From: Trogon surrucura
Lineage: Eukaryota > Chordata > Aves > Trogoniformes > Trogonidae
NCBI GenBank assembly: GCA_020746105.1
Contig: CM036617.1
Span: forward strand, 142,642,518 to 142,706,517
Length of the DNA stretch: 64,000 bases
Reading direction: 5' to 3'
Part shown: positions 1 to 11,412 of the stretch, one piece after another
Layout: each line of letters starts with the position of its first letter
Numbering within the stretch: position 1 is the first letter of the stretch
Made by a program: the position numbers and the translations under genes
Notes under the pieces: model-generated
Seen by the model: the letters and a program-made list of their open reading frames with translations, nothing else
The model's database searches: none
What the model was told of the DNA's origin: nothing

Positions 1-1314
1 ACTTGCTCTCACGTGCTAGTGGCTGCCTGATAATCTTGTCTGAGTTGCACATATAATTGCTGTCAGAGTTTACAGCTTGTGTAGAGGCAGTGTAAGTATG
101 CTAAATCCAAATAAGTTCATAATATGTTAGACAGTTCAAAGTTGCTAATTCTTACTTTGCCCATTGTAAGCCCAGTCTCTCTCTGCAGCTGTGATTTAGT
201 AACAGGGGACTGTTCTGCAGTCTCAGGTTACTAAGTCTTTGAGTAGAAAATTAATTCCTTATATAACTCAGTTGAAATTGATGGATTGATTGATACTGAT
301 GATTTGATGTTATTCTGTTAAACTGCTTTTGCAAAGACAGAAAAAAATGTCATGGTATCTTTATTTGTATGCTCTGGAGCATAAATGAAAGACTTGATTG
401 AACTGTTTTGTGAAGAAAAAAAGGATAATAATATCTTGGCTGTCAATACTCTTTTGTATCTTTATTGTCTTTCATTTTTTATGGCCTTTGTTGGTTTCAG
501 TGGACTTTGGACTGGACAGTTACTAATTCATCTTCAAATCTATGCAAATGACAACGACAAGTTTGTTATGTGTGTGAATTCCTTGATCTTCTGGGAAAAT
601 TTTAAGTTTACATTGTAAACGGTTAGTTCTGAGGCTACTTGTCACCCTTATAAAATAATCATGTGTCAGCCATCTGATGTATTTCCTTGCCAAACTGCTA
701 ATATGAGAAAAAGTAGGTTGTGTGTGATGTTGTGTGTAATGTCAGGTAGCCCCTGGCAAACAGTGATTTTTAGTAGACATTTTTATAAGAAAATAAACAT
801 CTAAAATGTTGTCTAGCAGAGAATGATGGGTAAAGACCAAGGAAAAAGATAGAGATGGAAAAAACCTGTTACTTCCATGTCTAGTACTAACATATCACAT
901 ATGAAAAAGAAGTCCAAGGTTCCCCTTATTTAGGCTGTTTAGGACAAGTAGTGCTGCAGGGGTGGAGCACAGGAGATCTAAATCTTCTTGCTCTCAAAGA
1001 CTTGAAAAGAGCTCTGGAAGGAACTTCTTGCCAAAAAAGGTTTTAAGAAGAAAAGGTGAAGAAGTAACTGCTCTAGTACAGGTTCAGATCCAGACAAAGT
1101 TTAAGGTCTGTGGTGAATAAAGACAACTCCCCTGGCAGAGCTTGCAGGGGACATGGAATGGTGTCACTGTCCTGTCACCATGCTGAGCTTAAATCTCACA
1201 TGCTCTGGCTGATGTGATCAAATGAGTGTTTCTTCCACTTGATTGCTGCTTCTCTGAAAGTATCGAGCCACAGTCTCTGGGGTGAATGAAGAATTTTGCT
1301 CATTATTATTACAG
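1..1314. other. Single-copy AT-rich stretch, no gene seen
   Basis: I see no repeat family, RNA gene or convincing coding frame here. A 77-codon frame at 385-618 has no recognisable features and AT-rich composition, so I treat it as chance. Confidence 0.5.
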
Positions 1315-1428
1315 ATTATCATATTTCCCATGCCAGTCACTGGAAACCTGATTGAAAAAATCACAGATTCCCGTGGAGCAACAGCCAGAACCTGGATCCC
1401 AATATTTCCTTCAAAAGGCTTCATGATG
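1315..1428 (+). other. Candidate internal coding exon, unassigned
   Basis: This is a 114-bp segment, exactly 38 codons, bounded by an AG at 1313-1314 (after TTATTATTATTAC) and a good donor at 1429 (ATG|GTAAGTG). Only the frame starting at the first base is open; the other two plus-strand frames hit stops. The 38 residues start IIIFPMPVTG and end PSKGFMM, with a TDSRGATART stretch in the middle. I do not recognise the protein. The acceptor has a weak pyrimidine tract, which counts against it. The minus strand is also open across 1218-1424, so strand is not certain. An exon length divisible by three with one clean frame and a near-consensus donor is suggestive but can arise by chance in 64 kb. 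Confidence 0.3.
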
Positions 1429-2245
1429 GTAAGTGATGGGTCATTCTGAAGCGCTCCAAAGCCACTACAGTTATTTTTCTCTGTTAAAAATCATTAAAAA
1501 CTCTGAGGAGGAACACAAATAACAGGGCTGAGAGCCTAATCTTTGTCAGAGATCCAGACACTGACTGTACTGTAGTTTCAGCATGGGCATGTATCTGACA
1601 TAAAATCAAGGAGGCAAATAAAATGAGAGCACTTAATGTGATCATGCAAAACTGGGATTTAACCCTTTTTAAGCCAAACCACTCGCAGCCTGTAGTGAAT
1701 AGTGACCGTGTGTTTTTTAAAAGAAGGATTTGTTTTTGTTTTTGTTTTAAAAAGACCATTCAGATCAGCTGAGTTTGAGCCAATACTGAAAACAGAGGTG
1801 CCAAATTTATCATTGACCAGAAGATTTGTATGGGGCCAAAGGAGATTGGTACAGGGAGATTAGAAGCAGATTATCAGCACGCTTTTAGCTTTATCTGTTT
1901 CTAGAAGCAAATAATTAGCTGCAAACACTACTTCAGCTTTAAATATGTTTTTAAATATAAATTATTGGTGTGAAGAGTCTGATAAAATTTATAGGAACTT
2001 TTATTTGTGCCAGAAGAAATTAATTCCCAGAGGGATTGTTTTCAATCAACGTGGTTTCCGTAGCATTTCTACATTTTTTGCAAGGAAAAGCAATTTCAAG
2101 AAACTAATTTAGTTCCTTATTTCAAATCCTTGGTGTAACCTGCCTAAAGAAAACAGGGGAAAAAAATAAACAGTTCTGACATCAAAAACTGTCTCATTTA
2201 CCTTCTGGAACTTTGTTACAAAACTGAGAAAATTGCTGGTCACGG

Positions 2246-2280
2246 CTTTTTTTCTTTTCTTTTTTTCTTTTTTCTTTTTA
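2246..2280. repeat. Pyrimidine (T/C) tract
   Basis: A 35-bp run made almost only of T with interspersed C. It is low-complexity DNA; read on the plus strand it would also mimic a splice-acceptor tract ending in TTTTTAG. Confidence 0.8.
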
Positions 2281-2937
2281 GGAAATAAAGTGGCTTGATA
2301 CATCCTGGTTTCTGAATTGAACGTGCCCAAAAAACCCTGACTGAAGCACATCTGACTGGATTTCAGCATGAGTGCTGTGAAATGTGCACTGCAAAGCTGG
2401 GGCTTATCTCACTCGTGGAGAGATTGTCACCCGGGGAAATAAGTGCAATGTAATTGAGAAATGTCATTTGTTTGTGTCAGTGGCATGTGTGGTCCTAAAT
2501 GTGGGTTGCTGGTTGCTTTGGAGATAGGGGAATGCCCATGGTTTGTCAGCAATATCCAGGTTTCCTTATGATATTCTTGACAACTTGGATACCTGATGTC
2601 TTATCTTTTAGCTTTAACAGCCTTGTGGAAAGCATTACAGGATTCTTTTCAATCATGGGGAAAAAGTGGTCCGATTTTAAGCTGGTATATTTACATATTT
2701 TCCCGAAGCAATAAGGATTCAAGTATTTTCCTTATGCCTTGTTCCTTTATGTTGCTTTGAAAGCCTCGATTATAAAAATTAAGGACCTTTCTGGAGAGTA
2801 GGGAGAAGTCCTTTTTTTGAAAACTTATAAGCATTTATTGAAAAAATACGATTTTAAAAAATAGTCCTGTATCTCAACATAGACAAAGTGATAAAGGCAA
2901 ATCAAAAACGAAAGAAAATTTTGTACACTGGACTAGG

Positions 2938-2965
2938 CACTGGTACTCCTGCACTGGTACTCCTA
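2938..2965. repeat. 14-bp tandem duplication (2 copies)
   Basis: The unit GCACTGGTACTCCT occurs twice head to tail with no mismatch and is followed by a partial third start (ACAC). It is a local slippage-type duplication. Confidence 0.8.
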
Positions 2966-3204
2966 CACTTGTGAATAAAAACGCAGGCCTCTTCATCTAC
3001 ATGATGAGCTTTTTCACCAAACTTGAAAACTGCAGACTGTGTCCTGTCTCCTCCTTTTCTGGGAAAGCATCTTACCCATACTATACCTCTAGCACTCTTA
3101 AGTTTTCTTCTGCCTCTCCATTCAGGGTGCCAGCTTAACACCAATCCTTAGGAGGCCAGACCAGGTGTTAAGACCAAGGTGCCCAGTACATCTGTGGAAA
3201 AGCA

Positions 3205-3655
3205 CCATTAAAGGTCATCTAGTCCAACACCCCTGCAGTGAGCAGGGACATCTTTCACTAGATCAGGTTGCTCAGAGCCCTGTCCAACCTGACCTTGAAT
3301 GTCTCCAGGGATGGAGCCTCCACCACCTCTCTGGACAACCTGTTTCAGCCTGGAATCAGGACAACCTGATCCTCACTGTCAAAAAATTCTTCCTTATACC
3401 CCTTGTTCTATCACAGCAGGCCCTGCTAAAAAGTTTGTCCCCCTTTTTCTTATAAGCCCCCTTCAAGTACTGGAAGGCCCCTATAAGGTTTCTCTGAAGC
3501 CCTCTCTTATTCAGGCTGAACAACCTCAACTCTCTTAGCTTTTCTTTATAGGAGAGCTGCTCCATCCCTCTGATAATTTTTGCGGCCCTCCTCTGGACCC
3601 ACTCCGACAGGTCCACGCTCTTCCTGTGCTCTGGATTCCAGAGCTGGACATAGCC
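3205..3655 (-). mobile_element. CR1 LINE, 3' fragment (minus strand)
   Basis: On the plus strand this reads as the reverse complement of an avian CR1 3' end: phrases such as TCATCTAGTCCAACACCCCT and CTTGAATGTCTCCAGGGATG are diagnostic. It covers the C-terminal end of ORF2 and the 3' UTR, with no RT catalytic domain. The tail octamers are missing, so the 3' end may be eroded or lost near 3165-3205. The copy is 5'-truncated near 3655, in the sequence matching the part of ORF2 just after RT. It is broken and immobile. Confidence 0.93.
3356..3655 (-). pseudogene. CR1 ORF2 C-terminal fragment
   Basis: The minus-strand frame, read from about 3650 downward, gives the typical CR1 C-terminal series: VQRRAAKIIRG, then LSYKEKLRELRLFSLNKRGL, then LFSRACCDRTRG. 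The frame runs on upstream to 3769 into sequence that I do not recognise as CR1, so the upstream part is chance read-through. There is no RT domain. Near 3377 the reading frame shifts relative to the family. This is a decayed non-LTR retrotransposon fragment. Confidence 0.8.
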
Positions 3656-6600
3656 CCACCAGGAACTGCCAATGCAGGGTGGCCTCTGGCCTGGCAGGGC
3701 AGTGACTTCTGCAAGGGTATGATGCCTGCTCAGATGGTGAGAGCCAACCCTACTGCCTCTGCATCCCAACTAGAGAAGGTAACTGGCACAAGCTTCGTAG
3801 ATGCTCAGTGTGACTTCCCTGAGGACTGAAAATAAAACTGCATTTCTCATTTATGGTAAAAGTGTTTACAAATCTGTGCCCAAGTGGAGGAAAAAAAAAA
3901 GAAAAAAGACACAAATGGGGCCTAGTGTATGCCAAATATACGAGCTCCTCTAAAAGTACGATGTGTCATGGGCTCATTATTCATCAATTCTTCATCACAC
4001 TGCGTTTATGGTGGCATTAAAACTGGAGAAAAAAAGACGTCATTTACATGAAACGCTGGAGACACTCCCTCCACCCTTTGATTCCTTCAGTAAGCTGGAA
4101 GGAGGTTTGTGTGCGCATGAGAAATTGTGCTATACAATGCCGGCCTTTATTCTCTTCTTGAATTACTCATACTGTGCAGTATGTAGCAAAAAAAAAAAAA
4201 AAAAAAAAAAAAAGTTTGGGGCTTATTTTGCTCTTAAGAAATAACAGTGAAACAGTGAAGCAAAGCTGCAATGCAAGCGAAGGCACTGGTCACTTCTGGA
4301 GTTTATTTTTCTTAGTGGTTTTTTTTTTGAATGCCAGTATCTCTTTCTGTGCTTCATGCTGAAGTTGTTACTTTCCAACATACACAGGACAAGCCAAATT
4401 CCTTCCCCAGCCCCCTAAGTCCTGACCTCGACAAAGGAATGACTGTTGTCCCACGGCACAAGGTTCTGCAGGCTGTTAAGCAACCGAGGTGGAAAACACA
4501 GGCCGGCCCAAGGGATCTGGTGCTGGGGAAGGAGCTGGGAATTTGGGCCCGCATTGGTGTAAGGGACTGGGGCAAGGTGGAGAACTTTGCCTGAAAAAAC
4601 ACATCTCATTCTAATGCAATTGTCTAGCGGAGGACTTGCAAGTTCCATAGCTGACCTCCTTCCCTATTTTTTATTTTTTTTTTAAACCTAGGATTTCACT
4701 CCTGATGACAAAGGACATGTTTTAAAATCCCAGCCACCACACTGACCAAGGAGGAATATGGAAGGCTGAGTTCGGTGGCATTCAAATGGGGATGTTGCAT
4801 TGCTGCCTCAAAGCCCAGGAACACATTCGAAGAGAGTCACGATAGCTGTGGGAAGGACACGGGAACAAATGTACGGAAGACAAAGTGGGGGGGTATGCGC
4901 CTGCGCGTTTACATCTCATGCTCACGTCCACCCTAAAGAATTCAGATGGGTGTGTTTTGACTGAGTTGTCTGGCCATCAGCTAAAGTTTTAAGACCACTT
5001 GATCTCTCTTTTTGGAGGCAGTTTATTTTTTCGAATTTAATTTCAACTTTTTTTCCTTGTTTGTTTGTTTTGTGTCGAGAGGGGAGAGTCAACTTTTACT
5101 ACCTATGGCATTATCTATCTAAGGTTTCTTTAAGCCCATGCTCCAGTCTGACATAGCACAATAGACTGGACTGGCTCCAAAGGAGTTTGTTTAGTCCCAT
5201 ATGTAATTATTACCTTGTAAACAGGATGCACCTTTAAGTTATAATTTAAATATGATAAATGGGCCAAACCCAAGAGTTTTATTATCCCAGGACACAGTTA
5301 TTACCAACTTAACAGGAAACACCTGCGAGTTATTGTTATAATTAGAGACGGCTGAAAAAATGGGGAAATAATTTTGTGGAAAAAAAATAGAATTATTGAA
5401 GTTATTTCCATTCTGAAAGGTTCAAATGTATGGGCAGAATTTTATGTGTCCTTTTTACTGAAATCATGTTTTAATGTTCTCCTTTGCGGAGAACCACTAC
5501 ACATTTTCACTGAGAACCAGGTTTCAGCTAAAGAAAGAATACTAAAAGGAAATTTAAAGCCATGTAAATTTCAAGTCTCACTGAAACAGTGATCAGAGGT
5601 TTTGTTTAATGAAAAACGTAACACTGTGGGCAAATGGCGGGTCAACATTTTTCATTCTCTAGAAGACGTCTCTTTTCAATTGAAATCAGAAAGCTTCTCT
5701 GATTATTATTTTACTGGGAAGTGTCTTCTTTCTGCCCAAAGCTTTTCAGACCCTGGGCTCTGGTGATGGCAGCTGAGCTGCCAGGAGGATTATTGCCTCC
5801 TGCCCCTCAGCACTACCTCTCTGACTGGGAATTGTGGTCCCCTTTGCTGCGCAGGCTGTGCTGCCTCTCTTTTACCTCTGGTCAAAGTAAACTGCTTTAG
5901 GAAAGTTCTACTGCTTAAGTGTTACAGACACTAGTCCTCAGCCTTCATCACCACAGCCTGACTGTCACCTTAAGTACTCTTAAGTGGAGCTGGCTTCAAC
6001 CCTCACTCCTCACTCCACGCCTCATTCATGCTCCCTGGTTTGGAACCTGCTCTGTGTCCCATCAGTCGGTCTCATCCCTCCTCTTGAACACTGGTCAGAA
6101 CAGGAGGCAAGGGTGAAGAGAGAGATCATACTTTTTTTTTGCAGGGGATGGGGACAAAAGACCCATGAAATGACTTGGGAGCTGGGACTTCAGTGGTGAG
6201 GAAAGCGATCTCAGCGGTGGGAGGTGTAAAACTTTGCTCTAGAAGGTTTTGGTGCATCCTCAGTATAGTGGTGAAAGGTCAAGAAGCGTCATTGGTCATT
6301 GGTGTCATCACTGTCTGAGGGGAATTCCTTCATAAATGAGATTTGACGTGCTTTTTTAAGAAAATGTTTCATTTCAGAAAGTTCTAGAAAATCTCTTGAA
6401 TGTTTTTGACTTTATGTTTTTGAAACCGTTATTGCTTTACTAAATGTACTACTACTGATGTCACGAGAACTGAAAGAGAGTATCTTATTTTAAAATCTTG
6501 AAGGGCAAGAGATTTATTATCCTCTTTATCCAATTAAAATTTCTACTGTGTGTGCTGTGTGGTGGGAGGGCATGATACGCACTGTCTCAATGTTCGTTTT

Positions 6601-7039
6601 AAATGTTTCTGCTATGATAATGTGCCATTGTCAAAAGTTTGTCAGATGTATAACCGCAAATATGCATGCGTTTCAAATGACACCATTGGCCTAAACTTTA
6701 AAGAGACGGAATGAAACGTTTAGTGGAAATAGTTTCCCAATTTTTGAAACAACGTTGCATTAGAGTAAGGGAGCATTACTAAATTAATTAACATCGAAAA
6801 TGCATAACAATGCTGTAGCGAATGGATTATCAATCAGAATAGATTATTATAAAGGCAAACAGTTTACTTCTTTTTGGGGACAGTTTTTAGCACTACAAAA
6901 TTTCGAATATAACACTACTTTTTTCACTTTTTTACTTTATTTTTTCAGTAGTAGTTGGTGAGCAGTTTCATGAAAAATCTTTTGAAATAATGAAATATGT
7001 CTGTAAGGGATAGTTTTGAATGGCTGTGAGTCTCAGTAG
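3656..7039. other. Mostly single-copy stretch, no gene seen
   Basis: Apart from a poly(A) run at 4188-4213 I find no recognised element. The frames of 60-97 codons between 3750 and 6200 overlap each other on both strands and lack protein-like features. 5200-7039 is AT-rich with no obvious repeat, as expected of intergenic or intronic DNA. Confidence 0.45.
4188..4213. repeat. Poly(A) homopolymer, 26 bp
   Basis: An uninterrupted run of A. No AATAAA-type signal sits just upstream and no recognisable retrocopy abuts it, so I do not call it a processed-pseudogene tail. Confidence 0.9.
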
Positions 7040-7170
7040 ACTTCCCTAGGCCTGTGTCACTTTAAATATAGGACTGGGGTTACCAAGTCAGGAGAAGGCT
7101 TTACAAATATTAACTGACACACTGTTTTTATAACCTTCCTACACTAGATTAGGAAGAGTGTATTTTATAA
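7040..7170 (+). repeat. Copy A of a local ~130-bp direct repeat
   Basis: This segment reappears in the same orientation at 10452-10580. Shared blocks include GGCCTGTGTCACTT, CAGGAGAAGGCTTT and TACACTAGATTAGGAAGAGT. By eye the copies differ at roughly one base in seven or eight, with a 2-bp indel near the start. I do not recognise the sequence as a named repeat family. Confidence 0.85.
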
Positions 7171-9074
7171 ATGCACTTCTAATGTCTAATGTAAAATATA
7201 TTACACTAATTTAAAGTAGGATGTTCTTTGGACAAAAACACTTCTCCTTTTTGAACACTAATAGAAAGACAAAGACCAGAAAGCCAAGCTGACTGGAAAC
7301 TGTGGTAAACAAAAATGAAATTGAGTTATCTACATTCTTTACTTCTTTGCCACGTTTAACTTGTCACTTCCCTTTAAATTCAGATTTGCCTTCTTAATGT
7401 GCAAAGGTGAAATGTCTTATTACTCTCTCTTGTTATGTTATAATTATTGGCTTTTTAGTTTTGCTACAACTAAATGGTGAATAAGAGAAGTGACTCGAAC
7501 ACATGCTGCTTCTCTTTTCTCTGGTACCATCAGACTTTCCCATTGTGCATGCATAAGTAGGAGAGGACACGACTGAGTAATCAAAATGAGTCACTTTCTA
7601 TCTTTAGCAAAATAACCCTCTGTTCAGCACTCCCCTTTGCCAAGTAGCAGGCAGCAATTGCAAGTAGGTAATTGCACTGCTAACACATGCCAAGGCTCAG
7701 ATAAGAACCAATCTGGGTACACGCAGTGTATTAACAAATCCTCCAAGCACTGACTCTGCAGAATAAGATTCAGCGTTTTCATCCAAGATAATATGCTCTA
7801 ATTAACCAGTGCACGGTACTTTACACTAAATACAGGGCTTGAATAGAACTTAGGGAATGGGATAATGGAGGCTTATTAGGTTAATAAAGAATCATGTGTT
7901 CCAAGGCTGACTTAAAAACACGATTAGACTTCCTTTAAAATAGGCCAAAGTATTTCAGATTTAGTCAGTCCCCTGGAGGTTATTGAAATTATGAAATAGG
8001 TTTGGCAATCGATAAGTGACATCATTTATATGCCCTTCAGAAAATGAAAGTACTCTAAAGAAACACCAGGAGCTTTGGTGGCTAAAAGCCACCTTAAAAC
8101 AAGCTCAAAGACTGGACGCTTTTTGTCCAGCATTTGAACAGAAAACATTTTATTACAAAAGTGAGATGCTGTATAAGAATTCAATAACATAAGGGAAGTT
8201 ATGTGTTACGCCATTTGCCTTCATTAAGATTACTTGTTGCTATCCCTGGGGAGAGATCTCTAGGTCTTTATTTAGAAGCCATCCAAAATGACTTAGCTGA
8301 AAAACCTCGCCCAAACTTAAGAGATGCAGTGTATGTACTAGGATGAGGTTCGTTGATTAGCGTTAGTTAAGTCTACACCTTCAGTCAGGGCAGGCTTTGG
8401 CCAAAGCAGGGGACTTCAGCTACTTGGATGAGTTAATGGCATCTTACAAATTCCTTCATACCATGGTGCTCCTTTCTTATCAAACCTTGGAAATATTACA
8501 TAGTTTTTTTATAAAGTTCCATGGGCCAATTTTGGACCATCCAGTCCACAACTTCGAGTATCCTAAATAGTCCATTATCTCTGAACTACCACTATGGTGG
8601 TCTCACCACTAGGCCTATCTTTAAGCCCATGTGGCATCTACCTGACATCACTGGGATAGCACTGGGATATCACTGGGGTACCTTCATGGATGCAGATTTC
8701 CCAGGCCCAGGAAGCTTATTTCAAAGGTCTGTTCTAGACCTGTGGGACTTCCTGCATCAACACAAACTCTTTGAGGACTCAGTCCCACAGAATGTTGGAA
8801 ATTTACTTTCTTTCGGCAACCTGAAGCAGTTGCTGGACTGGTTTGACATTTCACAACATTGTTTGAATCCATCCTTGAGTCTTTTATTGTGACTGCATGA
8901 CACAGTAGTATACATAACATTCAGTTCCTTTGTGGTTTTTTTGAAGGAATGATTTTTCCTGCATATGCACCCTAAAATGTATCTGCTATGCCAGCAGTCT
9001 GTACTGTGATTCCTGCTTTTTATCAAATCAAATTTTTTCTTAGCTGATTACATTGCAACTCATGAGCCAAACCC
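7171..9074. other. Single-copy AT-rich stretch, no gene seen
   Basis: No repeat family recognised. The part from about 7630 to 7900 is rich in homeodomain-type cores (TAATTG, TAATTA) and a GATAAG, which could indicate a conserved element but is also common in AT-rich DNA. A 123-codon frame at 8521-8892 spans a 3 x 11-bp tandem repeat and resembles no protein that I know. Confidence 0.4.
8649..8681. repeat. 11-bp tandem repeat, 3 copies
   Basis: CACTGGGATAG, CACTGGGATAT and CACTGGGGTAC follow each other directly. It is a short minisatellite-like array. Confidence 0.85.
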
Positions 9075-9125
9075 CCAGGGCCTGATCACTAGGCAAAAGT
9101 CTCACCTGAAATCAAAGGCAGCTAC
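9075..9125 (+). repeat. Diverged palindromic amniote repeat (copy 1)
   Basis: GGCCTGATCACTAGGCAAAA followed by GTCTCACCTGAAATCAAAGG resembles the GGCCTGATCCTGC ... TGAAGTCAATGGGAGT pattern that I know as a frequent old dispersed repeat of bird, turtle and crocodile DNA. Only one half of the palindrome is readable. The family name is unknown to me. Confidence 0.5.
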
Positions 9126-10451
9126 AGCCTAGAGGGTGGGACTGTCTGTCATGAATATTGAAAAAACATCATCAAAAAGCATCGTGCCATCATATATGTG
9201 TAATTAGAAAAGACAAATGTGTTTTAGCCTTTTTAGTGGAAATAAGATTTAAAAAGAAAAATACCGGAAGGGTGGGAACACATCTGAGAAAAGAGTCTGC
9301 AAGTAAAATTTGGCTCATGTGACTATTTTGGTACCTTTACAGGGGATTATTTTTAGGACTGGAGTTGTCAGAATTTAATCTTTTCTTTGCAGATCTCAGA
9401 TTAATTTGAATTTTCTCACATTTAAAAACCCAAATATTCATCCATCTTTTTCCAGTTTTTCTCCACTTGTCACCCATCTTCCTCCATCTTAACTAAGAAT
9501 AAGCTCTAATTGACCCATAACCAATACTTGAAAGACTGTAACTCTTGAGATCTGCAAACAAAATATCTTAAAACAGCCCAGCCTGACAGTTCTCCTAAAC
9601 CTCACAGTTATTCAGTGAGTATCACGGTATTTCATTGCTACCTTCTCTAAAAACTGTTAGAGAGAGTAAGTACATAGGACAAGTCCAGACTTGTAGCAGG
9701 ACTCACACATGCTTCGTATGGAACCCTGATTTCACTGCATATCATAAAATACAACTATTATGTAGTCAGGTCGGTTCCAAAACCCCCAGCTAAGAGATAC
9801 ACAGAAAATCTGTGCAGAACTGACAGGCAGCACCCAAATACCAGGTGAATATTATCTGTGAATCTTTTCTTATCTCTTTAAGTGACATAGGCTTTAACAA
9901 AGCTGTCCTTTGTCAGGACAGGCTGTCAGAAAAAGTATTTCCTGAATTATGTGCAATTTCTGGAATTATATTAATAATCTGCAAGCCAATAAGAATTATG
10001 TTTAATCGTGCAGTGTGATCCTGCTCTGTATTGGCTGTACAGAATAATTAAGATAACAAAGCCCATAGTTGTATTTTGTTTACCTCAAATCACATTAGAA
10101 TACAATGAGATAAGCACACAAATCTTGCTTTCATGTTTCTGGAAGTCTGTTTCCTGCTTCAATGTGTATGCACACTAGGAGACAGTAACTTAGGTATGTT
10201 TAGAAGGTCATCTGTCAGGTTTTGTTCATGCAACAAATAGTTGTATAATATTTGCTTGAGGGGGTGACTCCACCTGGCTTTTGCTGTTTTTCAAGGCACC
10301 AGAAAACATGGAGAAGTACCACTGAGAGAACACAATGACATTTTTAGACAAAAAAAATACAGGTTTCTGCTCCCAAGTCATGTGTCTTAATAATGAAGGT
10401 AGAGATTGATTATTTTTTTTCTTCTCATTAATATGCCCAGTTGTGTCAAGA
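9126..10451. other. Single-copy AT-rich stretch, no gene seen
   Basis: No recognised repeat, RNA or coding frame. 9960-10130 is AT-rich with CCAAT and TAATTA-like motifs, which alone prove nothing. Confidence 0.4.
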
Positions 10452-10580
10452 ACTTCCATAGGCCTGTGTCACTTAAAAATGGGACTGGGCTTACCAAGCC
10501 AGGAGAAGGCTTTGCAAATGTTAACTGACACACACTCTTTTCAGGCTTCCTACACTAGATTAGGAAGAGTGTATTTTATA
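10452..10580 (+). repeat. Copy B of a local ~130-bp direct repeat
   Basis: Partner of 7040-7170, about 3.4 kb away and in the same orientation. It ends in the same GAAGAGTGTATTTTATAA block, after which the two sequences diverge. Confidence 0.85.
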
Positions 10581-10796
10581 ATATATCTCTATGGGCTACC
10601 TCTTTAGGTCCCTGTGTTTTGCAGAGGACACTCAGAAGGGATTGTGACCTTCATATTCAGGACAGTGGTGTGAGGCCAGTCCTGCTCAGCCAGGTTTGGA
10701 GGGAGAAGGTGGCTACACCTTGGGCCTGACCTCCAAAAGCTGGTGGAGAAGCGCTGGTTTGCTGCTACTCAAATTCTACTGCTAGTTATGTTCAAG
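10581..10796. other. Flank upstream of LTR, no feature seen
   Basis: Moderately GC-rich sequence with no feature that I recognise. No target-site duplication for the neighbouring LTR could be fixed by eye. Confidence 0.3.
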
Positions 10797-11049
10797 AGTC
10801 CTGGTTTTGGCTGTGCTAGAGCTACTTTTCCTTCTTAGTAGCTAGAATAGTTCCATGTTTTGGATTCAGCATGAGAAGAATGTTGATAATACACCGACGT
10901 TTTCAGTTGTTGCTAGGAAATCAAGGACTTTTCAACTTCCCATGTTTTGCTAGCGTGCACGAGCACATGAAGCCTGGAAGGAGTGTAGCCAGGACAGTTG
11001 ACCCAAACTGATCGAAGGGATAATCTCTAACACAGACTGCCATGCTCGG

Positions 11050-11057
11050 TATATAAA
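11050..11057 (+). promoter_or_regulatory. LTR TATA box
   Basis: TATATAAA lies in the expected LTR position, about 230 bp before the poly(A)-signal-like site. This is the U3 promoter of the old provirus; current activity is unknown. Confidence 0.7.
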
Positions 11058-11230
11058 CTGGGGGGGAATTGGCTGGAGGGTGCAGATTGCTGCCCAGGCA
11101 TCCATCAGCAGGTGATAAGCAACTGCATTGTACATCACTTGTCCTTCTCCTGGGTTGTATTTTTCTTCTTCTTTCTGTTATACTTCTTTTCATTACAATT
11201 ATAATTTCAATAATATTTTATTATTGTTTC

Positions 11231-11280
11231 TATTCTATTCTATTCTATTCTATTCTATTCTATTCTATTCTATTCTATTC
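11231..11280. repeat. (TATTC)10 pentanucleotide microsatellite
   Basis: Ten perfect TATTC units inside the LTR, immediately before the poly(A)-signal-like ATTAAG. A perfect 50-bp array is likely to be length-polymorphic. Confidence 0.97.
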
Positions 11281-11412
11281 ATTAAGCTGTTCTTCTCTCA
11301 ACCCACAAGTTTTACTTTTTTGTTCAATTCTCCTCCACATCCCACTGAGAGCAGGGACAAGTAAGTGAGTGGTTGTGTTGTGTTTAGTTGCTGGCTGAGG
11401 TTAAACCACAAT

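Larger units (their letters stand above)
1429..3204. other. Single-copy stretch with simple tracts, no gene seen
   Basis: Contains a T/C-rich tract at 2246-2280 and a two-copy 14-bp tandem repeat at 2938-2965. I support no coding frame here. Confidence 0.45.
10797..11412 (+). mobile_element. Solo LTR of an avian endogenous retrovirus
   Basis: This matches an LTR family that is very common in neoavian genomes. It starts with GTCCTGGTTTTGGCTG, continues through GTTTTGGATTCAGCATGAG and AATGTTGATAATACACCGAC, has a TATA box (TATATAAACTGG, from 11050), CATTGTACATCACTTGT, a poly(A)-signal-like ATTAAG at 11281, TCAACCCACAAGTTTTACTT, and ends GGTTAAACCACA. Both edges are blurred by mutation. No gag, pol or env sequence and no second LTR is present, so this is a solo LTR left by recombination. 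Whether the family is ERVL or ERVK type I cannot settle here; I lean to ERVL. The original A/T microsatellite of the family has become a TATTC array. Confidence 0.9.

Noticed and set aside
1484..1759. Minus-strand 91-codon frame with signal-peptide-like stretch
   Set aside because: No conserved motif. The hydrophobic run comes from T-rich DNA.
4188..4213. Poly(A) tail of a processed pseudogene
   Set aside because: No poly(A) signal and no gene-like sequence upstream. The same holds for 32580-32600.
4890..4910. NRF1-like TGCGCCTGCGCG promoter site
   Set aside because: Single motif without CpG island or transcription-start context.
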